Shown here: in pieces, positions 57,061 to 64,000 of the stretch
Numbering within the stretch: the stretch's first letter is position 1
How the letters are laid out: every line of letters starts with the position of its first letter
From: Pseudomonas sp. B21-048
Lineage (GTDB): Bacteria; Pseudomonadota; Gammaproteobacteria; Pseudomonadales; Pseudomonadaceae
Reading direction: 5' to 3'
Assembly (NCBI RefSeq): GCF_024748615.1
Contig: NZ_CP087168.1
Location: 5,650,884 to 5,714,883 of the forward strand
Length of the DNA: 64,000 nt
Position numbers and translations under genes: made by a program
The notes under the pieces: model-generated
Seen by the model: only the letters and a program-made list of their open reading frames with translations
Told to the model about the DNA's origin: nothing
Databases searched by the model: none

Positions 57061-58949
57061 GCGCTTTGCTCCAACTGACGGCCCGCGCCGCGTTTTTTCA
57101 AATGAATCATCAACAGCGAAATCGCTGCCGGGGTCACGCCCGGAATACGCGACGCCTGGCCCAAGGTTTCTGGACGGGTCGCGCCGAGCTTGCTCTGGAT
57201 CTCTTTCGAGAGACCGGAGATGTTGGTGTAATCGATATCCACAGGCAGTTTGGTGTCTTCGCTGGCCCGCAGACGCGCGATTTCATCCTGTTGACGATCG
57301 ATGTAACCGGCGTATTTGGTCTTGATTTCGACCTGCTCGGCGACCTGTGGATCTTCTGCGCCCCCACCGGTCACGGCGATCAGACCCGCGTAGTCGATTT
57401 CCGGACGGCTCAGTAGGTTGAGCAAATTGTATTCGTGGGTCAGCGGCGTACCGAACTTCTCGGAAATCGCATCGCCCTGCTCGGTGCCCGGGCGAACCCA
57501 GGTACTTTTCAGGCGTTGCTCTTCCAGATCGATACTTTCGCGTTTCTTGCAGAACGCCGCCCAACGCACGTCATCCACCAGACCCAGTTCGCGACCTTTT
57601 TCGGTCAAGCGCAGGTCGGCGTTGTCTTCGCGCAGGATCAAACGGTATTCGGCGCGGGACGTGAACATCCGATACGGTTCCTGGGTACCCAGGGTAATCA
57701 GGTCGTCGACCAAAACGCCGATGTACGCCTCGTCGCGACGCGGGCACCAGGCATCTTTGCCCTGAGCACGCAGTGCGGCGTTGGCTCCGGCCAGCAAACC
57801 TTGGGCGCCGGCTTCTTCGTAACCGGTGGTGCCGTTGATTTGCCCGGCGAAGAACAAACCGCCGATCACTTTGGTTTCCAGGCTGTATTTCAGGTCACGC
57901 GGGTCGAAGTAGTCGTATTCGATCGCGTATCCCGGGCGAACGATGTGCGCGTTTTCCATGCCGCGGATCGATTGCACGATCTGCAGTTGCACGTCGAACG
58001 GCAGGGAAGTGGATATCCCGTTGGGGTACAACTCGTGGGTGGTCAAACCTTCCGGCTCGATGAAGACCTGGTGGCTTTCCTTGTCGGCAAAGCGGTGGAT
58101 CTTGTCTTCGATCGATGGGCAATAACGCGGGCCGATACCTTCGATCACACCGGAATACATCGGCGAACGATCAAGGTTCGAAGCAATGATTTCGTGGGTA
58201 CGGGCGTTGGTGTGGGTAATCCAGCAGCTGACCTGTTTCGGATGCTGCTCTTTGGAGCCCATGAACGACATCACCGGAATCGGCGTATCCCCTGCCTGCT
58301 CGGTCATCACCGAGAAATCCACAGAACGACCGTCGATGCGCGGCGGTGTACCGGTTTTCAGGCGACCGACACGCAATGGCAATTCACGCAGACGATGAGC
58401 CAGCGCAATCGACGGCGGATCACCGGCACGACCCCCGGAATAATTCTGCATGCCGATGTGGATAAGTCCACCGAGGAAGGTGCCAGTGGTCAACACCACG
58501 GAATCTGCGAAGAAACGCAGGCCCATTTGGGTGACAACACCGCGCACTTGTTCCTGCTCGACGATCAGGTCGTCAGCAGCCTGTTGAAATATCCACAGGT
58601 TCGGCTGGTTTTCCAAAGCTTCGCGGACAGCGGCCTTGTACAGAACCCGATCTGCCTGAGCGCGGGTTGCACGCACGGCTGGGCCTTTGCGGCTGTTCAA
58701 TACGCGAAACTGAATACCACCTTTATCGGTCGCCATGGCCATCGCGCCGCCCAGGGCATCGATTTCTTTAACCAGATGGCTTTTGCCGATCCCGCCAATG
58801 GCTGGATTGCAACTCATGGCACCGAGGGTTTCCACGTTATGCGTCAGCAATAGGGTTTTTGCCCCCATACGTGCTGACGCCAGTGCTGCCTCGGTACCGG
58901 CATGACCGCCGCCGATGACGATCACTTCAAAACGGGAAGGGAAATCCAC
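57057..58949 (-). CDS. mnmG: tRNA uridine-5-carboxymethylaminomethyl modification enzyme MnmG
   Basis: About 630 residues. FAD-binding [17 protein letters not shown] near the N-terminus, then [33 protein letters not shown] and [12 protein letters not shown]; a C-terminal helical domain binds tRNA and MnmE. With MnmE it installs cmnm5U34 in wobble positions. GTG 58949 is chosen ([13 protein letters not shown]) with GAGGTG upstream, since the family starts there; the frame open to 59063 adds a non-conserved extension. Confidence 0.96.
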   Translation of the reverse strand: MDFPSRFEVIVIGGGHAGTEAALASARMGAKTLLLTHNVETLGAMSCNPAIGGIGKSHLVKEIDALGGAMAMATDKGGIQFRVLNSRKGPAVRATRAQADRVLYKAAVREALENQPNLWIFQQAADDLIVEQEQVRGVVTQMGLRFFADSVVLTTGTFLGGLIHIGMQNYSGGRAGDPPSIALAHRLRELPLRVGRLKTGTPPRIDGRSVDFSVMTEQAGDTPIPVMSFMGSKEQHPKQVSCWITHTNARTHEIIASNLDRSPMYSGVIEGIGPRYCPSIEDKIHRFADKESHQVFIEPEGLTTHELYPNGISTSLPFDVQLQIVQSIRGMENAHIVRPGYAIEYDYFDPRDLKYSLETKVIGGLFFAGQINGTTGYEEAGAQGLLAGANAALRAQGKDAWCPRRDEAYIGVLVDDLITLGTQEPYRMFTSRAEYRLILREDNADLRLTEKGRELGLVDDVRWAAFCKKRESIDLEEQRLKSTWVRPGTEQGDAISEKFGTPLTHEYNLLNLLSRPEIDYAGLIAVTGGGAEDPQVAEQVEIKTKYAGYIDRQQDEIARLRASEDTKLPVDIDYTNISGLSKEIQSKLGATRPETLGQASRIPGVTPAAISLLMIHLKKRGAGRQLEQSA

Positions 58950-59501
58950 CACGCACCTCGTGCCTGCTTCAGTCAGGTAATCCGGAAATAGTTTGAGCTC
59001 AGGTTTTTGGACCTGGTCGGCAAGTATAGGGACTTCGCCCTTCCTAAAGAACCCTTTGCACAAAATTTAACCAGCTGTGGAGAACTCAAGGTTATAGAAA
59101 TTAAAAAGAGAGAAATTTATTAAATCTTTGTTTTTATGTTTATTTCTACTGAGCCACCTTTCTGTGGATAGATTGGTACAGCCCTTTATTTTCAATGTGT
59201 ACAGGGATTCAAAACCCTGTGGTCATGTGCCATGGAGGCCCTTGGATAACCGGTTTAAGCCTGTGGATGAAAGGGGTGGTTATCCACAGAGGTGGTTATC
59301 TTCAGTTTTTAGGCCTTGTTATCAACTGCCCTTAGCGGCACTTATTCACAGGGCTTAATCCACAGAAAAGCCGCCGAATGAGCAAATCCCGGGCAAGGGA
59401 AATCCGCTCAAGCGAAGAATCTGCTCGGCACTGAGGAAAAAATTTCAGAAAAGGAGAGAACAGACAGGCCAAAATGGCCTGTCCGTGAATTGCTGAAGGG
59501 A
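58950..59501. other. Gene-free region upstream of mnmG with DnaA-box cluster
   Basis: 552 bases without a gene. It holds DnaA boxes or near-boxes at 59163-59171 (TGTGGATAG), 59262-59270 (TGTGGATGA), 59280-59288 (TTATCCACA, perfect), 59342-59350 (TTATTCACA, perfect) and 59356-59364 (TAATCCACA), an AT-rich stretch at 59100-59145, and the mnmE terminator at 59463. The layout (AT-rich block next to DnaA boxes) resembles a second origin-like module; pseudomonad literature, as I recall it, reports DnaA boxes near gidA (mnmG). Confidence 0.7.
59463..59483 (-). terminator. Probable mnmE terminator
   Basis: GACAGGCC-AAAAT-GGCCTGTC, a perfect 8-bp stem 18 bases beyond the mnmE stop, followed on the minus strand by TGTTCTCTCCTTTTC. 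The weak T tract lowers certainty. Confidence 0.65.
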
Positions 59502-60872
59502 CTATTTACCGATGCAGAAGCTGGAAAAGATCCTTCCCAGCAGATCGTCGGAGCTGAATGCGCCAGTGATTTCGCCCAAAGACTGCTGCGCCTGCCGCAA
59601 ATCTTCGGCCAATAGTTCGCCAGCCCCCGCTAATGTCAGCTGCGCACGGCCATGCTCGAGGGACGCACTCGCATGACGCAGTGCCTCCAGATGACGCCTG
59701 CGAGCACTGAAGCTGCTTTCGGAGGTCTGCTCGTAACCCATGCAGGCCTTGAGATGCTCACGCAGCAACTCCAGACCTTCGCCGGCAGACCTCGCACTGA
59801 GGCTGATAGTAACGTGGCCATCGTTGCTGACTTCCAAGGCAATCGCTTCGCCCGTCAGGTCAGCCTTGTTACGGATCAGCGTCACTTTTGCCGGATCCGG
59901 GCGGGTTTCGAGGAATTCAGGCCACAAGGCAAATGGATCAAGGGCCTCGGGAGCGGTGGCATCGACCACCAGCAAGACCCTATCTGCCTCGCCAATGGCT
60001 TTTAATGCCCGTTCGACGCCAATTTTTTCCACCTGATCATCGGTATTACGCAGGCCGGCAGTGTCGACCACATGCAACGGCATGCCATCGATGTGGATAT
60101 GTTCACGAAGAATGTCCCGGGTCGTGCCGGCAATCTCAGTCACGATCGCAGCTTCACGTCCGGCCAAGGCATTCAGAAGGCTGGACTTGCCTGCATTCGG
60201 CCGGCCAGCGATCACCACGGTCATGCCGTCGCGGAGCAAGGCCCCTTGCCCGGCTTCACGCAGCACTGTGGATAATTCATCGCGCACTTTGTCGAGCATG
60301 CTCAGGACATGGCCATCGGCGAGGAAGTCGATTTCTTCTTCGGGGAAGTCGATGGCGGCTTCGACGTAAATGCGCAGGCCTATCAGTTGCTCGGTGAGGT
60401 TATGCACACGCTGGGAAAACGCGCCCTGCAACGAACGCAGGGCATTTCGTGCCGCCTGTGCAGAACTGGCCTCGATCAAGTCGGCAATGGCTTCAGCCTG
60501 GGCCAGATCGAGTTTGTCGTTGAGGAAGGCACGCTCGCTGAATTCACCCGGCCGCGCCAGACGACAGCCCAGTTCCAGGCAACGCTTGAGCAGCATATCC
60601 AGAACGATTGGCCCGCCATGGCCCTGCAGCTCGAGCACATCTTCGCCGGTGAACGAATTCGGTCCCGGGAAATATAGGGCGATGCCTTCGTCCAGCACCT
60701 CTTCGTTTGCACTGAGGAACGGGCCGTAATGGGCAAACCGCGGTTTCAGTTCGCGACCGCTGATGGCTTTGGCCGCCAGACTCGCCAGCGGCCCGGAAAT
60801 ACGGACGATGCCCACACCGCCGCGACCTTGAGCGGTGGCGACGGCAGCGATGGTTTCACGAGGAACGCTCAT
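59502..60872 (-). CDS. mnmE: tRNA modification GTPase MnmE
   Basis: A 456-residue GTPase. N-terminal tetrahydrofolate-binding domain ([20 protein letters not shown]), a central helical domain, then the G domain ([16 protein letters not shown] near residue 225; [16 protein letters not shown]) and the conserved C-terminal FSSFCIGK. It works with MnmG (encoded downstream) on wobble uridines. Start 60872 (MSVPRETI). The terminator at 60904 separates it from yidC. Confidence 0.97.
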   Translation of the reverse strand: MSVPRETIAAVATAQGRGGVGIVRISGPLASLAAKAISGRELKPRFAHYGPFLSANEEVLDEGIALYFPGPNSFTGEDVLELQGHGGPIVLDMLLKRCLELGCRLARPGEFSERAFLNDKLDLAQAEAIADLIEASSAQAARNALRSLQGAFSQRVHNLTEQLIGLRIYVEAAIDFPEEEIDFLADGHVLSMLDKVRDELSTVLREAGQGALLRDGMTVVIAGRPNAGKSSLLNALAGREAAIVTEIAGTTRDILREHIHIDGMPLHVVDTAGLRNTDDQVEKIGVERALKAIGEADRVLLVVDATAPEALDPFALWPEFLETRPDPAKVTLIRNKADLTGEAIALEVSNDGHVTISLSARSAGEGLELLREHLKACMGYEQTSESSFSARRRHLEALRHASASLEHGRAQLTLAGAGELLAEDLRQAQQSLGEITGAFSSDDLLGRIFSSFCIGK

Positions 60873-60903
60873 AAACCGGTATCCAGACAAAAGTGACAGA
60901 TAG

Positions 60904-60928
60904 CAAAACGCCCCACTAGGGGGCGTTT
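60904..60928 (-). terminator. Terminator of the rpmH-rnpA-yidD-yidC operon
   Basis: AAAACGCCCC-CTAG-like loop-GGGGCGTTTT: a strong stem with A/T ends, 24 bases beyond the yidC stop. Confidence 0.92.
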
Positions 60929-60951
60929 TGAGTGGTTATCCACAGAGTAAG

Positions 60952-62640
60952 TTACGCCTCGGCTTTTTTGGTAGCCGCTTCGATCTTACGCGTGATGTAC
61001 CACTGTTGGGCGATGGACAACACGTTGTTCACAACCCAGTACAGAACCAGGCCCGCCGGGAACCACAGGAAGAAGAAGGTGAAGATGATCGGCATCATTT
61101 TCATGACCTTCGCCTGCATCGGATCCGGAGGTGTCGGGTTCAACTGCTGCTGGATGAACATGGTTGCGCCCATGATGATCGGCAGAATGAAGAACGGATC
61201 CTTGATCGACAGGTCAGTAATCCACAGCATGAACGGCGCCTGGCGCATTTCCACGCTTTCCAGCAGAACCCAGTACAGCGAAAGGAAAACCGGCATCTGC
61301 ACGAGGATTGGCAAGCAGCCACCCAGCGGATTGATCTTCTCTTTCTTGTACAGCTCCATCATGGATTGCGACATTTTCTGCCGGTCGTCGCCATGTTGCT
61401 CTTTCAGCGCGGCCAGTTTCGGTGCCACTGCACGCATGCGCGCCATGGATTTGTAGCTGGCAGCCGACAGCGGGAAGAAAATCCCCTTGATCAGCATGGT
61501 CAGGAAGATGATCGACCAGCCCCAGTTACCGACCAGTGCGTGGATATTTTGCAGCAACCAGAAGATTGGCTGGGCAATGAACCACAGAATGCCGTAGTCG
61601 ACAGTCAGTTCCAGACCTGGGGACAACTCTTTGAGCACAGCCTGGCTTTTCGGACCGGCGTACAGAACGGCGCTGGTTTCGGCTTTTGAACCTGGCGCGA
61701 CAGTCATTGCCGGGGCGGTATAGCCGATGATGTAGTTGCCTTTGCTGTCTTTACGGGTCTGGACGATATTGTTTTCGCCCTTGACCGGAATCCATGCAGT
61801 CACGAAATAGTGCTGCAACCAGGCAACCCAACCACCGGTGACGGTTTCTTTCAGCTGAGCCTTGTCCATGTCGCTCATCGACACTTTCTTGTACGGCTCG
61901 TTACTTGTCCACAGGGCGGCGCCCAGGTAAGTCGCGGTGCCGGTGGCGGTGCTGGAAGAAGGATCGGAGCTGGCATCACGCTTCAATTGCGCGAACATTG
62001 CACCGGACCAGGGCTGAGCGCTCTGGTTGTCGATCAGGTAGGAAACCGTTACGTCATACAGGCCACGTTTCAGCGTGAAACGCTTGATGTAGTTGACGCC
62101 GTCCTTGCTGAACTTCAGGTCCGCGACCAATTGGTCTTGACCGTCAGCCAGTTGATAAATCTTCTTCTCGGAGGAGTAAACCGGACGACCGGCAGGACTT
62201 GCGTCCGGACCGTTGGTGCCGATCAGGCCGCTCTGAGCCAGATAAGTCCGCTCGTTGCCGTTATCAAACAGCTGGAATGGAATTTCCGGATGGTCCTGGC
62301 GACGTGGATACAGCGGCAACGTCAACTGGGCAACATCGCCACCTTGTGGATCGATGGCCAGGTTGAGCACATCCGTTTTGATCTGGATGAGGTCTTTGCT
62401 TGCAGCTACTGGTGTTTCAGCAGGTGCAGTTGCACTGGCATCGCTTGCGGCGCGTGGAATGTCGTCACTGACAGAAGCATTATTGCCAGTCGCCGTATCC
62501 GGTAGGCCCGGTGCGGTAGTACTGGAAGCAACATTCTGAGTCGGCAGGGCAGCCTGGCCATAGTCCTGGTTCCATTTAAGAACCATAACGTAGGACACGA
62601 TTGCCAGGGCGACGATCAGGATCGTGCGTTTGATATCCAT
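60952..62640 (-). CDS. yidC: Membrane protein insertase YidC
   Basis: A 562-residue insertase: N-terminal membrane helix (ILIVALAIVSYVMVLKW), a large periplasmic beta-sandwich (about 50-330), and five-helix insertase core (WGWSIIFLTMLIKGIFFPLS; MARMRAVAPKLAALKEQHGD; CLPILVQMPVFLSLYWVLLE; FFLWFPAGLVLYWVVNNVLS). Helps Sec-dependent and independent insertion, including the c and a subunits of the nearby ATP synthase. Two bases after yidD. Confidence 0.98.
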   Translation of the reverse strand: MDIKRTILIVALAIVSYVMVLKWNQDYGQAALPTQNVASSTTAPGLPDTATGNNASVSDDIPRAASDASATAPAETPVAASKDLIQIKTDVLNLAIDPQGGDVAQLTLPLYPRRQDHPEIPFQLFDNGNERTYLAQSGLIGTNGPDASPAGRPVYSSEKKIYQLADGQDQLVADLKFSKDGVNYIKRFTLKRGLYDVTVSYLIDNQSAQPWSGAMFAQLKRDASSDPSSSTATGTATYLGAALWTSNEPYKKVSMSDMDKAQLKETVTGGWVAWLQHYFVTAWIPVKGENNIVQTRKDSKGNYIIGYTAPAMTVAPGSKAETSAVLYAGPKSQAVLKELSPGLELTVDYGILWFIAQPIFWLLQNIHALVGNWGWSIIFLTMLIKGIFFPLSAASYKSMARMRAVAPKLAALKEQHGDDRQKMSQSMMELYKKEKINPLGGCLPILVQMPVFLSLYWVLLESVEMRQAPFMLWITDLSIKDPFFILPIIMGATMFIQQQLNPTPPDPMQAKVMKMMPIIFTFFFLWFPAGLVLYWVVNNVLSIAQQWYITRKIEAATKKAEA

Positions 62641-62642
62641 GA

Positions 62643-62888
62643 TTACTCGGCCATCGAAGAAGAACGGGAGGTAGGGATAGATGGAACCGGGTCATAACCA
62701 CCGGGATTCCACGGATGACAGCGACCTAAACGACGAAAGGTCAGCCAGCCACCGCGCAGAAGGCCATGATTTTCTATGGCTTCATACGCGTAGCAGGAAC
62801 AACTGGGGTAGAAACGACAGTGACTGGCCATCAGGGGACTAATGGCGTAGCGATAAAACTGGATCGGAATGAGCGCCAGTTTACGCAT
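62643..62888 (-). CDS. yidD: Membrane protein insertion efficiency factor YidD
   Basis: An 81-residue small protein: N-terminal helix ([20 protein letters not shown]), then conserved [20 protein letters not shown] and [17 protein letters not shown] with three to four cysteines. It helps YidC-dependent insertion at the inner membrane. Its start overlaps the end of rnpA by eight bases. Confidence 0.96.
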   Translation of the reverse strand: MRKLALIPIQFYRYAISPLMASHCRFYPSCSCYAYEAIENHGLLRGGWLTFRRLGRCHPWNPGGYDPVPSIPTSRSSSMAE

Positions 62889-63282
62889 CGGGACTGTCTA
62901 CCCCTACAGTTTCGGTTTTGACTGCTGGTACCGGCTTGCTGCGTGCCAGACGTTTCCAGAGTTTGCCGAAATGCTGAATCAATTCGGGGCTTTCTACGTC
63001 ACCCAAACCTTTGCGCGCGACGATAACAATGTCCCAGCCGACCAGTAAATCCTGGTTCAGGCGAAACGATTCGCGCATCAGACGTTTGAGGCGATTGCGC
63101 TCGACGGAGAGCTTTACGCTCTTTTTCCCGATAACCAGCCCGAGACGGGGGTGATCAAGATCGTTATTGCGCGCAAGGAGCAGGAGATTTTTCCCCGGAA
63201 CCTTGCCGGTAGGGGAGTCAAAGACTGCCTTGAAATGCCGGGGAGTAAGCAGACGCTTTTCCCGACTGAAGTCCTGACTCAC
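62881..63282 (-). CDS. rnpA: Ribonuclease P protein component
   Basis: A protein of about 133 residues that binds the RNase P RNA and assists 5' tRNA processing. It contains the RNR motif [16 protein letters not shown] near residue 65, KKSVKLSV and [11 protein letters not shown]. The start at GTG 63282 (reads [12 protein letters not shown]) fits the family; its SD (GGAG) is right next to the codon, so initiation depends on coupling to rpmH, whose stop is 16 bases away. The frame open to 63378 would overlap rpmH and is not used. Confidence 0.94.
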   Translation of the reverse strand: MSQDFSREKRLLTPRHFKAVFDSPTGKVPGKNLLLLARNNDLDHPRLGLVIGKKSVKLSVERNRLKRLMRESFRLNQDLLVGWDIVIVARKGLGDVESPELIQHFGKLWKRLARSKPVPAVKTETVGVDSPDA

Positions 63283-63298
63283 CTCCAGTGCCGGATTA

Positions 63299-63433
63299 TC
63301 AAACTGCCAGACGCGCACGACCTTTGGCGCGACGACGCGACAGGACGGCACGACCGTTCTTGGTAGCCATGCGAGCACGGAAACCGTGGGTACGAGCGCG
63401 TTTGATAGTGCTTGGTTGGAAAGTACGTTTCAT
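63299..63433 (-). CDS. rpmH: 50S ribosomal protein L34
   Basis: A 44-residue, highly basic protein: starts [19 protein letters not shown] and continues with [10 protein letters not shown] and RRAKGR. It is too short for many gene callers but unmistakable. First gene of the rpmH-rnpA-yidD-yidC operon, next to oriC, as in most bacteria. Confidence 0.98.
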   Translation of the reverse strand: MKRTFQPSTIKRARTHGFRARMATKNGRAVLSRRRAKGRARLAV

Positions 63434-63480
63434 TGTCGTGTTACCTGGTTCGTCCACAACGGGCCGGAATGGCCCCCGTT
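63434..63480 (-). other. rpmH leader with hairpin
   Basis: GGGCC-GGAAT-GGCCC at 63461-63475 forms a short stem in the 5' leader of rpmH, a plausible place for ribosomal-protein feedback control. No known riboswitch or leader motif is recognised. Confidence 0.4.
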
Positions 63481-63494
63481 TTAAGAGACCGGGG

Positions 63495-63523
63495 ATTCTA
63501 GAGAAAGCAAGCCTCTAGGTCAA
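63495..63523 (-). promoter_or_regulatory. Sigma-70 promoter of the rpmH operon
   Basis: On the minus strand TTGACC (63518-63523) and TAGAAT (63495-63500) with an exact 17-base spacer, about 60 bases upstream of the rpmH start. A strong match for a ribosomal-protein promoter. Confidence 0.85.
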
Positions 63524-63594
63524 TTTCCAACCAGCGTTTCCTTATAAATAGATCTCCAGACGATTTGCTCGCCGAAGGTCGTTCGCTAGATATA

Positions 63595-63933
63595 GAAATA
63601 AAGAAGGGAATTATTTAAAGCTTTTCTGTAAAGCTTATAAAAGCTAGGGCCACGTTCATCTGTGGATAACTACCTTTGGCCCTTCTAAACCGTGATGTAC
63701 AGAGAATGACAACTACAGTGGAAAACGGTGGTCAGCCTGTGCTGCGCTGTCGGATAAGCTGTGTGTGAAAAGGCTAGTTATCCACAGGCAGGTTATCCAC
63801 TGAGTTTCGCCCCCACTTGTCCAGTGCCCTCATGGGCGGTTATCCACAGAGCTTATGCACATACCGTTGGTCTTCTTTTCAACGATTAACGCATTGATAA
63901 ATCATGCCCTGTGCGCAACCTGCATGTGGATAA
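63595..63933. other. oriC: Chromosomal replication origin oriC (rpmH-dnaA interval)
   Basis: DnaA boxes: 63661-63669 TGTGGATAA, 63778-63786 TTATCCACA, 63793-63801 TTATCCACT (one off), 63840-63848 TTATCCACA, 63853-63861 TTATGCACA, 63925-63933 TGTGGATAA. Five match the consensus TTATNCACA or its reverse. An AT-rich stretch (63595-63652, AAATAAAGAAGGGAATTATT and so on) is the likely unwinding element. This is the gap between rpmH and dnaA, where the Pseudomonas origin maps. The dnaA start lies just beyond the right edge of the window. Confidence 0.93.
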
Positions 63934-64000
63934 GTGGACGTCTGGTCGCTACAATGACCGCTTGTTTTTGCCTCACCGGCTTTCAACTTAGGGGATATCC

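Overview
The window is chromosomal DNA of a fluorescent-type Pseudomonas (P. fluorescens/P. putida side of the genus). This is inferred from protein sequences, REP/REPIN repeats, Zur boxes and gene order; the species cannot be fixed. Gene order (rpmH-rnpA-yidD-yidC-mnmE, mnmG-rsmG-parA-parB, atpIBEFHAGDC, glmU, glmR, glmS) runs up to oriC at the right edge. The window stops just before dnaA, so it is the last 64 kb on the left side of the replication origin.

Region by region: 1-3.1 kb is an AT-rich accessory island, the 3' end of an rhs toxin gene followed by small immunity-like genes and a relic stretch. 3.2-14.3 kb is core: a membrane PAS-GGDEF-EAL protein, uvrD, a Tim44-like protein, a SUKH protein, a CPA2 antiporter, a thioesterase and pdxY, with three REPINs between genes. 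14.4-23.7 kb is a zinc-starvation (Zur) cluster: two COG0523 GTPases, a DUF1826 protein, the cysteine-depleted dksA2, a periplasmic amidase, folE2, a ZnuABC-like ABC importer and a gamma-carbonic anhydrase homologue. Two near-perfect Zur boxes (18056-18070 and 19774-19788) explain their control.

23.7-34.8 kb holds DUF3617, cls, cfa, a third Zur-like box (33238-33252) and a four-gene, fully overlapping operon of three SPFH/HflKC-like membrane proteins plus a P1B-type ATPase without an N-terminal metal-binding domain, then a divergent dihydrolipoyl dehydrogenase. This SPFH-ATPase operon is the best candidate for a poorly described system: one SPFH protein opens with a dense histidine cluster and the whole unit appears zinc-responsive. 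34.9-43.1 kb is a mixed region (Lrp regulator/LysE exporter, DUF3142 lipoprotein with a TPR partner, DUF6124 gene with an unusual leader, PNPOx-like protein, GST, LysR) with several repeat families.

43.2-63.4 kb is the origin-proximal core: glmS (with an empty attTn7 site), glmR, glmU, the nine-gene ATP synthase operon, parAB, rsmG, mnmG, mnmE, yidC, yidD, rnpA and rpmH. Two parS sites for ParB lie inside coding sequence at 20220 and 30180. A cluster of DnaA boxes lies at 63661-63933 (oriC), and a second, weaker one lies upstream of mnmG at 59163-59364.
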